Below are positions 1-6,018 of a stretch of DNA of 10,123 nucleotides, piece by piece; positions within the stretch are counted from its first letter, which is position 1; each line of letters starts with the position of its first letter. The stretch spans positions 1 through 10,123 of the forward strand of contig VSMY01000093.1 of NCBI GenBank assembly GCA_009773995.1, in the 5' to 3' direction. The DNA is from Oscillibacter sp. GTDB lineage: Bacteria > Bacillota > Clostridia > Oscillospirales > Oscillospiraceae. The notes below the pieces were generated by a model. It saw only the letters and a program-made list of their open reading frames with translations, was not told the origin of the DNA and did not search any database. Both the position numbers and the translations under genes were made by a program.

Positions 1-1
1 C

Positions 2-619
2 GCCTACTGCATCCACGAGTTCGAGGGGGAGTACGTGCCCTTCCCGGACATCCTCTCTCTCTGCGCGGAGGCCGGACACCCCGACATGGTCTTTGAGTTC
101 GCCTCCACCTCCAAGGTGACGCTGCCCGGGGCGGGCGTCAGCTGCTTTGCCTGCTCCGAGGCCAACATGGCCTACATGGAGAAGCTCCTCACCGCCCAGG
201 TCATCAGCTTCGACAAGGTGAACCAGCAGCGCCATGTGCTCTATCTCAAGGACAAGGCCCACACCCTGGAGCTGATGAAGAGGCACGCCGCCATCATGGG
301 GCCCAAGTTCCGCTGTGTGGTGGATATGCTGGACCGGGAGATCGCCCCGCTGGACATCGCCTCCTGGCGGCGGCCCAAGGGGGGGTACTTCGTCTCCCTC
401 AACGCCATGCCCGGCACGGCGAAGCGCACCCTGGCCCTGTGTAAGGAGGCCGGCGTCACCATGACCGGCGCCGGAGCCACCTTCCCCTACGGGAAGGACC
501 CCCGGGACAGCAACATCCGCATCGCCCCCTCCCTGCCGCCGGTGGAGGAGCTGGAGCAGGCCATGGAGGTATTCTGCGTGTGCCTGAAAATGGCCGCGCT
601 GGAGAAGCTGGGCGTATGA
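2..619 (+). CDS. PLP-dependent aminotransferase, aspartate aminotransferase-like (5' truncated by window)
   Basis: C-terminal half (205 codons) of a fold-type I aminotransferase; the frame is open to the left edge, so the start lies outside the window. The Schiff-base lysine is visible in the motif STSK (Lys codon 113-115), followed by VTLPGAGVSCFACS as in the type Ic aspartate aminotransferases related to Corynebacterium AspT. The substrate carboxylate-binding arginine is probably the Arg of SNIRIAPSLPP (codon 518-520). Family members are about 420-430 residues, so roughly half is seen. Expected role: cytoplasmic amino-group transfer between an amino acid (probably aspartate) and 2-oxoglutarate. 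The exact substrate cannot be read from this half. The stop codon overlaps the start of the radical SAM gene (ATGA at 616-619), so the two are probably one operon. An internal GTG at 35 is not the real start because homology-like sequence (AYCIHEFEGEY) precedes it in frame. Confidence 0.85.
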   Translation, partial: AYCIHEFEGEYVPFPDILSLCAEAGHPDMVFEFASTSKVTLPGAGVSCFACSEANMAYMEKLLTAQVISFDKVNQQRHVLYLKDKAHTLELMKRHAAIMGPKFRCVVDMLDREIAPLDIASWRRPKGGYFVSLNAMPGTAKRTLALCKEAGVTMTGAGATFPYGKDPRDSNIRIAPSLPPVEELEQAMEVFCVCLKMAALEKLGV

Positions 620-1485
620 GATACTACGGCAGCGTGTACCGCCCGCCCTCCGAGGCCCGGAGCCTCATCGTCCAGGTGACCTACGGGTGCAGCCACAACA
701 CCTGCGCCTTTTGCAGCATGTACAAGGAAAAGCGCTTCGCCCTCCGCCCCCTGGAGGAGGTGCTGGAGGACTTCCGGGTGGCCCGGCAGGTCTACCATCA
801 CATCGAGAAGGTCTTCCTGGCGGACGGGGACGCCCTGGTGCGGAAAGCGGAAGAGCTTTACGTCATTCTGGACACGGTGCGGGAGCTGTTCCCGGAGTGC
901 CGCCAGGTGACCAGCTACGCCTCCCCGGCCTCCATCCGCATCCGGACCGAGGAGGAGCTGCGGACCCTCCGGGAGAAGGGGCTGACCATGGTCTACATGG
1001 GCCTGGAGTCCGGCAGCGACGAGGTGCTGACCCTCATGCGCAAGGGCCACCCGGCGGCGGAGATCATCGAGATGGGGCAAAAAGTCCGAAATTGCGGCGT
1101 TGCCCTGTCCGTCACGGCCATCACGGGCCTGGGCGGGCCGGAGCTGCTGGAGCGCCACGCCCTGGACACCGCCGCCGCGTTCAACGCCATGAACCCGGAG
1201 TATATCGGCATGCTGACGCTGATGGTGGAGCCGGGAACGCCCCTCTATGCTTGGGTTCACGAGGGGAAATTCCAGCTCCTGACCCAGCCTCAGGTGCTGG
1301 AGGAAACCCGGCTTTTGGTTGAAAACCTGGACAGTCCGGGCAGCGTCTTCCGCATGAACCACGCCAGCAACTACCTGTCCCTGCGGGGGACCTTGAACCG
1401 CGACAAGGCCGCCATGCTGGCGGAGATCGACCGGGCGGAAAAGGATCTGACCCGCCTCAAGCCGGAGGCATGGAGAGCGCTTTAA
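616..1485 (+). CDS. Uncharacterised radical SAM protein
   Basis: A 289-residue radical SAM enzyme. The cluster cysteines are C25, C30 and C33 (GCSHNTCAFC), a CX4CX2C spacing rather than the common CX3CX2C. Other family marks are LADGDAL (about 68-74), the SAM-contacting GLESGSD (129-135), TGLGG (170-174) and MVEPGTPLY (203-211), as in the Elp3/B12-type COG1032-like radical SAM barrels. No B12-binding domain and no extra C-terminal cysteine cluster are seen, so it is a minimal barrel with a short tail (NHASNYLSLRGTLN, 248-261). The ATG at 616 is chosen because it overlaps the preceding TGA (ATGA) and begins MRYYGSVYRPPSEA, which looks like the natural N-terminus; a longer start at 580 would run inside the aminotransferase. 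A GGAG at 601-604 may serve as ribosome binding site, with translational coupling. I recall similar proteins as widespread but unnamed in anaerobic Firmicutes; the substrate is unknown. Some such proteins sit near amino-acid or tetrapyrrole genes, but nothing here decides. Confidence 0.88.
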   Translation: MRYYGSVYRPPSEARSLIVQVTYGCSHNTCAFCSMYKEKRFALRPLEEVLEDFRVARQVYHHIEKVFLADGDALVRKAEELYVILDTVRELFPECRQVTSYASPASIRIRTEEELRTLREKGLTMVYMGLESGSDEVLTLMRKGHPAAEIIEMGQKVRNCGVALSVTAITGLGGPELLERHALDTAAAFNAMNPEYIGMLTLMVEPGTPLYAWVHEGKFQLLTQPQVLEETRLLVENLDSPGSVFRMNHASNYLSLRGTLNRDKAAMLAEIDRAEKDLTRLKPEAWRAL

Positions 1486-1490
1486 AGGAA

Positions 1491-1521
1491 AAACGGACTC
1501 CCCTTTTCGGGGAGTCCGTTT
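1491..1521. terminator. Bidirectional intrinsic terminator between radical SAM gene and pckA
   Basis: A perfect 13-bp stem (AAACGGACTCCCC, 1491-1503, with its complement at 1509-1521) closes a TTTTC loop. The stem ends in T runs on both strands (TTTCTTAT rightwards; GTTTTTCC leftwards). It starts 6 bases after the radical SAM stop and lies 20 bases beyond the pckA stop, so it can end both converging transcripts. Confidence 0.9.
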
Positions 1522-1540
1522 CTTATCTTGGGAGAGGGAA

Positions 1541-3229
1541 TTACAGGGTGTTCGCCTCGTCCACAACCTTTTTGATGGCCGCGGCGGCGTCTTCGGGGAG
1601 CTTGTTGAATCCGCCCTCGTCGGTGTCCAGGTTGGTGACGTAGTTCAGCCGGTCCTGCATGCGGGCCTTGAGCTGGGCCACATATTCCTTGTCGCTCAGG
1701 TCGGGCACGAAGCCCTCCCACTTGAAGATCTCGATGTCCTCGAAGGGGCCCCAGGTCTCAAACTTGGCCTTGCCCTCCACTACGGCCTCGAGAATGCCCA
1801 GGGTGTCTTCCTTCTGGACCTTTTTGCCCATGAAGTCCCCGGTGTTGATGATATAGCAGGCCACGTTTTTCTCCGCCACCAGCTTCTTGAATTTCTCATA
1901 GTCGTTCACCAGCGGATAGGTGCGGAAGGGGTTGGCGTAGGGCTCCACCACCAGGGCGTTGGGGTCCACGCCCTCCTTCAGCCGCTCGGCGCTGGAGCGC
2001 TTGGTGGCCAGGGTGGCACCCATGACGGAGGCCAGGGACGCGCCGCTGAGCTTCACGATGGGAGGAATGGTGGGGTCCTTCATGATCCAGAAGATGGCGT
2101 TAACGGGGGAGTCAATCTTATCCACCCGGTTGGGGGACCACAGCTTGGACTTGATGGCCCGGCCGTTTCCGTTCCGGACGTCCTCGGTGACCAGGACGAT
2201 TTTGCCCTCGTCGTCCAGGGTGGCGGAGCAGTTCTGCGCGGTCAGCAGGAACTTGTTGTCCTCGGAGGGAACGGGGTAGTCGGCGGTCTTGTCGAAGTAG
2301 GTGGGCTCCAGGGCGATGGAGGCGCAGGTATCGGAGTTGATGATGAAGGCGTCGTCATGCAGCACCTTGATGGAGGGGTATTTCCCGCTGTGCTTGGCAT
2401 GGGTCAGGGTGGACTTGCCGGAGCCGGAGAGGCCGAAGACCGCCGCCACGTACTTGCTTCCGTCGTCCAGGGTGTATTCCTTCTGTCCGCCGTGGCAGGA
2501 AGCGTAGCCGTTCCGGTTGGCGATGGCCCAGGCCAGGGTCAGCGTGCCCTTCTTGTGCTCTCCGAAGTAGCGCATGCCCAGGATGGCTGCGCAGTTGGTG
2601 TCCGTGTTGAAGTAGCACAGGCACTTGGGATCGCAGATGTCCTCACGGCCCGGCGCGCCGGTCCACTGGGGATCGGAGAAGATATAGATGTCGGGCTCGG
2701 AGCCGCCGCCCACGGGCTTGGACTTCTTGTACATCTTGACGTACTCGTCGGACTGGTACTGGAAGTTCAGCATCCAGTTGTAGAGGAGGTTCTCCTCCCC
2801 CTCGGGGATCAGCAGATGGGCCTTGACCATGAACTCGGGATCCAGGCCGATGAAGACCTCGGCGTGGTACATGGTCTTCCAGCGGGTGTCATAGACGGCG
2901 TCCATGACGATCTTATCCAGGGCCGTGGTGTCCACGCCGGGCTTTCCGGTAATCCGGCGGGCGGCGGCGTAACGGCCGGTGATGGAGCCGTCGTTGAACA
3001 GCAGGACCTTGGCGTCGGGCTCCAGGCCGAACTCCTCGCCCCGGTAGACGGGCATGTCGGTGACCACGGTGCCCGGGGAGTTCTTGGCCATGTCATAGGC
3101 CTCCCGGAGGGAGTTGATCTTTACGACGTTGTTGCCGTAGAAGGGGGCCTCGATGATGGAGCGGGTCTTGGAGAACCCGACCTTGCCGGGCCCGATCTCG
3201 GTTCTGGGGTAATAGGCTTTCGTAGACAT
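1541..3229 (-). CDS. pckA: Phosphoenolpyruvate carboxykinase (ATP)
   Basis: A 562-residue cytoplasmic enzyme that interconverts oxaloacetate + ATP with PEP + CO2 + ADP. In fermenting anaerobes it often runs towards oxaloacetate and makes ATP. Visible motifs are the PEPCK P-loop GLSGSGKST (266-274), KKG (226-228; Mn-ligand lysine region), SCHGG (244-248; Mn-ligand His), DDA (292-294; metal-binding aspartates), VTEDVRNGNGRAIK (347-360) and YIINTG (459-464). It belongs to the longer clostridial variant: the textbook TGRSPKDKF is here TGRYAAARR (84-92) and GDDEHGW is HDDAFII. It is about 20-30 residues longer than Escherichia coli Pck (about 540). The ATG at 3229 is preceded by AAGGAGG with 7-nt spacing. 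The gene is alone between a candidate promoter (3301-3329) and the shared terminator at 1491-1521. No frameshift or missing domain is seen. Confidence 0.95.
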   Translation of the reverse strand: MSTKAYYPRTEIGPGKVGFSKTRSIIEAPFYGNNVVKINSLREAYDMAKNSPGTVVTDMPVYRGEEFGLEPDAKVLLFNDGSITGRYAAARRITGKPGVDTTALDKIVMDAVYDTRWKTMYHAEVFIGLDPEFMVKAHLLIPEGEENLLYNWMLNFQYQSDEYVKMYKKSKPVGGGSEPDIYIFSDPQWTGAPGREDICDPKCLCYFNTDTNCAAILGMRYFGEHKKGTLTLAWAIANRNGYASCHGGQKEYTLDDGSKYVAAVFGLSGSGKSTLTHAKHSGKYPSIKVLHDDAFIINSDTCASIALEPTYFDKTADYPVPSEDNKFLLTAQNCSATLDDEGKIVLVTEDVRNGNGRAIKSKLWSPNRVDKIDSPVNAIFWIMKDPTIPPIVKLSGASLASVMGATLATKRSSAERLKEGVDPNALVVEPYANPFRTYPLVNDYEKFKKLVAEKNVACYIINTGDFMGKKVQKEDTLGILEAVVEGKAKFETWGPFEDIEIFKWEGFVPDLSDKEYVAQLKARMQDRLNYVTNLDTDEGGFNKLPEDAAAAIKKVVDEANTL

Positions 3230-3236
3230 TTCTGTT

Positions 3237-3243
3237 CCTCCTT
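3237..3243 (-). promoter_or_regulatory. Ribosome binding site of pckA
   Basis: AAGGAGG on the minus strand, 7 nt before the ATG at 3229. It is a near-perfect anti-16S match and fixes the pckA start. Confidence 0.85.
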
Positions 3244-3300
3244 TAAGATGTCAAAACGCCTGCGCCGGGTAAGGGGCAGGGCCGCTGGAATTACTAGCTT

Positions 3301-3329
3301 ACTATACCCTGTTTCCCCCAAAAAAGCAA
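3301..3329 (-). promoter_or_regulatory. Candidate sigma-70 type promoter of pckA
   Basis: On the minus strand TTGCTT (3329-3324) and TATAGT (3306-3301) are separated by exactly 17 nt. Transcription would begin near 3295 and give a leader of about 65 nt. The -35 is weaker than consensus. No operator or riboswitch-like fold was recognised in the leader. Confidence 0.55.
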
Positions 3330-3389
3330 GAGTGAAAATCGCCTTTGTGAAAAAAACGGCAGGTCCGGAGGAGCCTCCGCAAATCTTCC

Positions 3390-3418
3390 TTGACACCGGC
3401 CGCCCGGAGTGGTATATT
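3390..3418 (+). promoter_or_regulatory. Promoter of the TetR-family gene
   Basis: A consensus TTGACA (3390-3395) and TATATT (3413-3418) are separated by 17 nt. The predicted start, near 3425, falls inside the palindrome at 3421-3437, so bound repressor would block initiation. Confidence 0.8.
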
Positions 3419-3420
3419 AA

Positions 3421-3437
3421 AAACCGACCAACGGTTT
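3421..3437. promoter_or_regulatory. Putative TetR operator 1 (autoregulatory)
   Basis: AAACCGACCAACGGTTT is an inverted repeat (AAACCG / CGGTTT, 5-nt centre) beginning 2 nt after the -10 box. It matches 14 of 17 positions of the perfect palindrome at 4177-4193 before the MFS gene. The size and symmetry are typical of TetR-family operators. Assignment to the adjacent regulator is inferred from position. Confidence 0.75.
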
Positions 3438-3458
3438 GTATGAGGGGAGGACGGCCCT

Positions 3459-4133
3459 GTGGCGCGGAACAAGTACCCGGAGGAGACCATCCGGAAGATC
3501 CTGGACACGGCGGAGCGGCTGTTCATTGAGAAGGGCTACGACCGGGCCTCCCTCCAGGACATCATAGAGGCGACGGGCCTGTCCAAAGGGGCCATCTACC
3601 ACCACTTCACCTCCAAGGAGGATATTTTCTACTCCGTCTGCGACCGCATCGGCCGGCGGAACGGCGAGGAGCTGGCGGCCGTCCGGGACGATCCCTCCCT
3701 GGGCGGCCTGGAGAAGCTGCGGACCATCTTCAAGGTCTCCCTGCACCCGGACAAACAGTCGAAAATGTACTCCATGATGCCCTATCTCATCGACAACCCC
3801 AAGTTTCTGGCGGCGGAACTGCAGAGCCTTTTTACGGAGGTCGTGCCGGAATTCCTGGAGCCCATCATCCGCCAGGGCGTGGCCGACGGCTCCATCCGTA
3901 CGGACCATCCCAAGGAGCTGGCGGAGGCCATGCTGCTGCTGGCCGACGGCTGGGTCAACCCCGTGGTCCAGCCCACCACGCCGGAGGAGCTCCGGGCCCG
4001 GTGCGAAATCTACAACCAGCTGTTCTTCCGCTTCGGCATTCCCGAGATGATCGACCAGGAGAGCGTCGAGATGCTGGAGCACTACGCCGGACTGGGCCGG
4101 CGCCCGCCCTTGAGCGGGGAAACCCAAGACTGA
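3459..4133 (+). CDS. TetR/AcrR-family transcriptional repressor
   Basis: A 224-residue one-component regulator. The N-terminal DNA-binding domain (about 8-55) contains the TetR signature ILDTAERLFIEKGYDRASLQ followed by the helix-turn-helix IIEATGLSKGAIYHHF (about 35-50). The remainder (about 60-224) is a helical ligand-binding and dimerisation domain with no motif that reveals the ligand. The start is a GTG at 3459, supported by GAGGGGAGG (3442-3450) at 8 nt; the nearby ATG at 3440 is in another frame. The gene lies 89 bp upstream of an MFS exporter on the same strand, and both have the same palindrome in their upstream regions. It is therefore most likely a drug- or metabolite-responsive repressor of itself and of the exporter. 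An intrinsic terminator follows the stop at once. Confidence 0.92.
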   Translation: MARNKYPEETIRKILDTAERLFIEKGYDRASLQDIIEATGLSKGAIYHHFTSKEDIFYSVCDRIGRRNGEELAAVRDDPSLGGLEKLRTIFKVSLHPDKQSKMYSMMPYLIDNPKFLAAELQSLFTEVVPEFLEPIIRQGVADGSIRTDHPKELAEAMLLLADGWVNPVVQPTTPEELRARCEIYNQLFFRFGIPEMIDQESVEMLEHYAGLGRRPPLSGETQD

Positions 4134-4165
4134 AAAGAGGCTGCCGCGGGCGGGCAGTTTCTTTT
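4133..4165 (+). terminator. Intrinsic terminator after the TetR gene
   Basis: The stem AAAAGAGGCTGCC (4133-4145) pairs with GGCAGTTTCTTTT (4153-4165) around a 7-nt loop; it is 13 bp with two G-U pairs. The 3' arm merges into a T-rich run (TTTCTTTTT). It lies directly behind the TGA and before the MFS operator, so the exporter probably relies on its own promoter or on read-through. Confidence 0.75.
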
Positions 4166-4171
4166 TGGAGA

Positions 4172-4193
4172 TATAAAAACCGACGGTCGGTTT
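4172..4193 (+). promoter_or_regulatory. Putative TetR operator 2 and -10 element of the MFS gene
   Basis: AAACCGACGGTCGGTTT (4177-4193) is a perfect 17-bp palindrome around a single central base and shares 14 of 17 bases with 3421-3437. A TATAAA (4172-4177) abuts it and could be the -10 box. The expected -35 position (about 4149-4154) falls in the terminator hairpin and is GC-rich, so the promoter is weak or differently placed. Repressor binding here would shut off the exporter. Confidence 0.7.
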
Positions 4194-4222
4194 CTAAAGT
4201 CTGAAAAAAAAGGAGTCTTTCT

Positions 4223-5461
4223 ATGAACACGAAGCACGCGCCCCTGTTCCGCCGGGACTTCACCCTGGTGGTCCTGGGGCAGATCATCTCCCTCTTCGGC
4301 AACGCCATCTTGCGCTTCGCCCTGCCGCTGTATCTCTTGCGGCAGACGGAGTCCCCCGCCCTGTTCGGCGCGGTGGGGGCGGCGGCGTTCATCCCCGCCG
4401 TGCTGTGCGCCCCCATCGGCGGCGTGGTGGCGGACCGGGTGAACAAGCGGAACATCATGGTCGTCCTGGATTTCTCCACGGCGGGCCTGATCCTGCTGTT
4501 CACCCTCCTGCTGGGCCGGGCGCCCCTGGTTCCGCTGATGGTTGCATGCCTCATGCTGCTCTACGGCATCGCCGGGGCCTACCAGCCGTCGGTCCAGGCC
4601 AGCATCCCCCTTCTGGCGGGGCCGGAGCAGCTCACCAGCGCCAACGCGGTCATCAACATGGTGCAGACCCTGTCCGCCCTGCTGGGGCCGGTCATCGGCG
4701 GCGTGCTCTTCGGGGCCTTCGGCCTCCGGCCCATTCTGTGGGTGGGCACGGCATGCTTCTTCCTCTCCGCCGTCATGGAGCTCTTCATCCGCATCCCCCA
4801 CAGTCCCCGGGCGGCGGCGGGGAGCGTATTGTCCACGGTCCGGCGGGACCTGGGGGAGAGCTGGCGCTTCATCCGCCGGGAGCGCCCGGTGTTCCTCTCC
4901 GTCATGCTGGTGCTGGCCCTGTTCAACCTGGTGCTGTCCGCCGCCCTGGTGGTGGGCATCCCCGTGGCGGTGGTCCAGACCCTGGGCATGAGCGACCGCC
5001 GTTTAGGGCTTACCCAGGGGGCCATGGGCCTGGGCGGATTATTTGGCGGCGTGCTGGCGGCGCTTTTGGGCCCCCGGCTCCGGCTCCGGCGGGGGAGCGC
5101 CGTGCTCCTGGCCGCCGGCCTCACGGCGGCGGGCATGGGGGCGGTGCTGCTGCCGGGGGTTCCTTCGTCCTTGGGCTGGTGGGGCGTAACGGCCATGAGC
5201 TTCGCCGTCATGGTGCTCTCCACCCTGCTGGTGGTGGTGCTCAGCGCCGCCGTCCAGGCTCAGACGCCCCCGGACCTGCTGGGAAAGGTGATGGCCTTCA
5301 TCATGGCGGTGTCCAACTGCGCCGCCCCCCTGGGCCAGGCGGCCTATGGAGCGTTGTTCGAGTCCTGCCCGGCCTGGGCCGTTCTGCTGGGGGCGGCGGG
5401 GGCCGCGGCCCTGGCGGCGCTCTGGTCCAGGGGCGTGTTCCGGGAGCTGGACGGCGTTTAG
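4223..5461 (+). CDS. MFS efflux transporter, macrolide-exporter-like (MFS_3 type)
   Basis: A 412-residue integral membrane protein with about 12 hydrophobic segments. MFS motif A is clear in the loop after TM2 (GGVVADRVNKRNIM, 66-79). The layout (short N-terminus with FRRDFTLVVLGQIISLFGNAI, central cytoplasmic loop near 190-220 rich in Arg, C-terminus RGVFRELDGV) matches the Mef/MFS_3 exporters that use the proton gradient to expel macrolides or other small hydrophobic compounds. The substrate cannot be read from sequence. The ATG at 4223 is preceded by AAAGGAG with 7-nt spacing. The gene follows the TetR gene and its terminator, with the repressor palindrome at 4177-4193, so induction by the pump substrate is likely. 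Its TAG overlaps the end of the opposite merR-type gene by 4 bp. Confidence 0.9.
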   Translation: MNTKHAPLFRRDFTLVVLGQIISLFGNAILRFALPLYLLRQTESPALFGAVGAAAFIPAVLCAPIGGVVADRVNKRNIMVVLDFSTAGLILLFTLLLGRAPLVPLMVACLMLLYGIAGAYQPSVQASIPLLAGPEQLTSANAVINMVQTLSALLGPVIGGVLFGAFGLRPILWVGTACFFLSAVMELFIRIPHSPRAAAGSVLSTVRRDLGESWRFIRRERPVFLSVMLVLALFNLVLSAALVVGIPVAVVQTLGMSDRRLGLTQGAMGLGGLFGGVLAALLGPRLRLRRGSAVLLAAGLTAAGMGAVLLPGVPSSLGWWGVTAMSFAVMVLSTLLVVVLSAAVQAQTPPDLLGKVMAFIMAVSNCAAPLGQAAYGALFESCPAWAVLLGAAGAAALAALWSRGVFRELDGV

Positions 5462-5838
5462 CCGCCCCGGAGTTCCCGCTCCTTCCGGGCCAGGCCCTGG
5501 TCATAGTTCTCGATCTTCTGGTCCAGCCGGTCCAGGGACTTCCGCATGTCCTCCATCCGCTCCCGGAGCTGCCGCCGCTGCTCCACCAGCAGGGCCTTCC
5601 GGGCCTCCAGGGTCTCCTCCCCCTGCTGGAACAGGCGGCAGTACTCCGTCAGCGCCTCGATGCCCACCCCGGCGGAGCGCATGCACTTGATGAGCTCCAC
5701 CCAGCCCAGGGAGGCCCCGTCGTAGTCCCGGACGCCGCCCGCGGTCCGGGGCACCGGCGGGATCAGGCCCACCCGCTCATAGTACCGGAGGGTGTCGGTG
5801 GAAAGGCCGTACCGCTCGCTCACTTCCCGAATCGTCAT
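5458..5838 (-). CDS. MerR-family transcriptional regulator
   Basis: A 126-residue regulator. The N-terminal winged helix is diagnostic: MTIREVSERYGLSTDTLRYY (1-20), then ERVGLIPPVPRTAGGVRDYD (21-40), then a helical segment and a coiled coil (about 76-115) for dimerisation. It lacks the C-terminal metal-binding cysteine set of MerR/ZntR proteins; isolated C52 and C67 make it more like the AdhR/YfmP-type regulators of aldehyde or general stress. The signal is unknown. The ATG at 5838 has AAGGAGG at 7 nt. Its promoter (5871-5901) shows the 19-bp spacer on which MerR proteins act, so autoregulation is likely. It is convergent with the MFS gene, overlapping stop codons by 4 bp, and divergent from the SLH-protein gene. 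No oxidoreductase gene of the kind often regulated by AdhR-like proteins is adjacent. Confidence 0.9.
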   Translation of the reverse strand: MTIREVSERYGLSTDTLRYYERVGLIPPVPRTAGGVRDYDGASLGWVELIKCMRSAGVGIEALTEYCRLFQQGEETLEARKALLVEQRRQLRERMEDMRKSLDRLDQKIENYDQGLARKERELRGG

Positions 5839-5870
5839 CTCTCTGCCTCCTTGCGCGTCTCTTTTCTCTC

Positions 5871-5901
5871 AGCATAGCACTTAGAGCGGACTCCAAGTCA
5901 A
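5871..5901 (-). promoter_or_regulatory. MerR-type promoter with operator dyad, before the MerR gene
   Basis: On the minus strand TTGACT (5901-5896) and TATGCT (5876-5871) are separated by 19 nt, the overlong spacer typical of MerR-activated promoters. Between and overlapping the boxes lies the dyad CTTAGAG-CGGA-CTCCAAG (plus strand 5880-5897; 6 of 7 arm positions complementary). This fits known operators of the AdhR-like MerR branch. Confidence 0.8.
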
Positions 5902-5952
5902 GGCTTTTTTCCGAAAAATCCCCGCCGGACGGGCTTTCGACAGGCTTGGTGT

Positions 5953-5981
5953 TTGACGGACGGGGAAAAATCTGTTAAGAT
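5953..5981 (+). promoter_or_regulatory. Promoter of the SLH-protein gene
   Basis: TTGACG (5953-5958) and TAAGAT (5976-5981) are 17 nt apart, with a predicted start near 5988 and a leader of about 30 nt. AAAAGGAG at 6002-6009 is the ribosome binding site for the ATG at 6019. The promoter lies some 50 bp beyond the MerR operator, so control by that MerR protein is not evident. Confidence 0.7.
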
Positions 5982-6018
5982 AGGAGAACAACGCCGACCA
6001 TAAAAGGAGCTGAACCAT

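Noticed and set aside
487..1566. Long minus-strand open frame (359 codons) opposite the aminotransferase and radical SAM genes
   Set aside because: Low-complexity product typical of antisense frames in GC-rich genes; the opposite strand carries well-recognised motifs.
3249..3254. TGTCAA as a minus-strand TTGACA -35 box before pckA
   Set aside because: Its -10 position would fall inside the pckA coding region; the 3301-3329 pair is better placed.
2357..3529. Plus-strand open frame (390 codons) opposite pckA
   Set aside because: Shadow of pckA; repetitive Gly/Val/Asp composition, no motif, and it runs through the pckA and tetR promoters.
5913..5940. Possible hairpin CGAAA...TTTCG between merR and the SLH gene
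   Set aside because: Short arms with an interrupted stem and no gene ending there; not convincing as a terminator or riboswitch.
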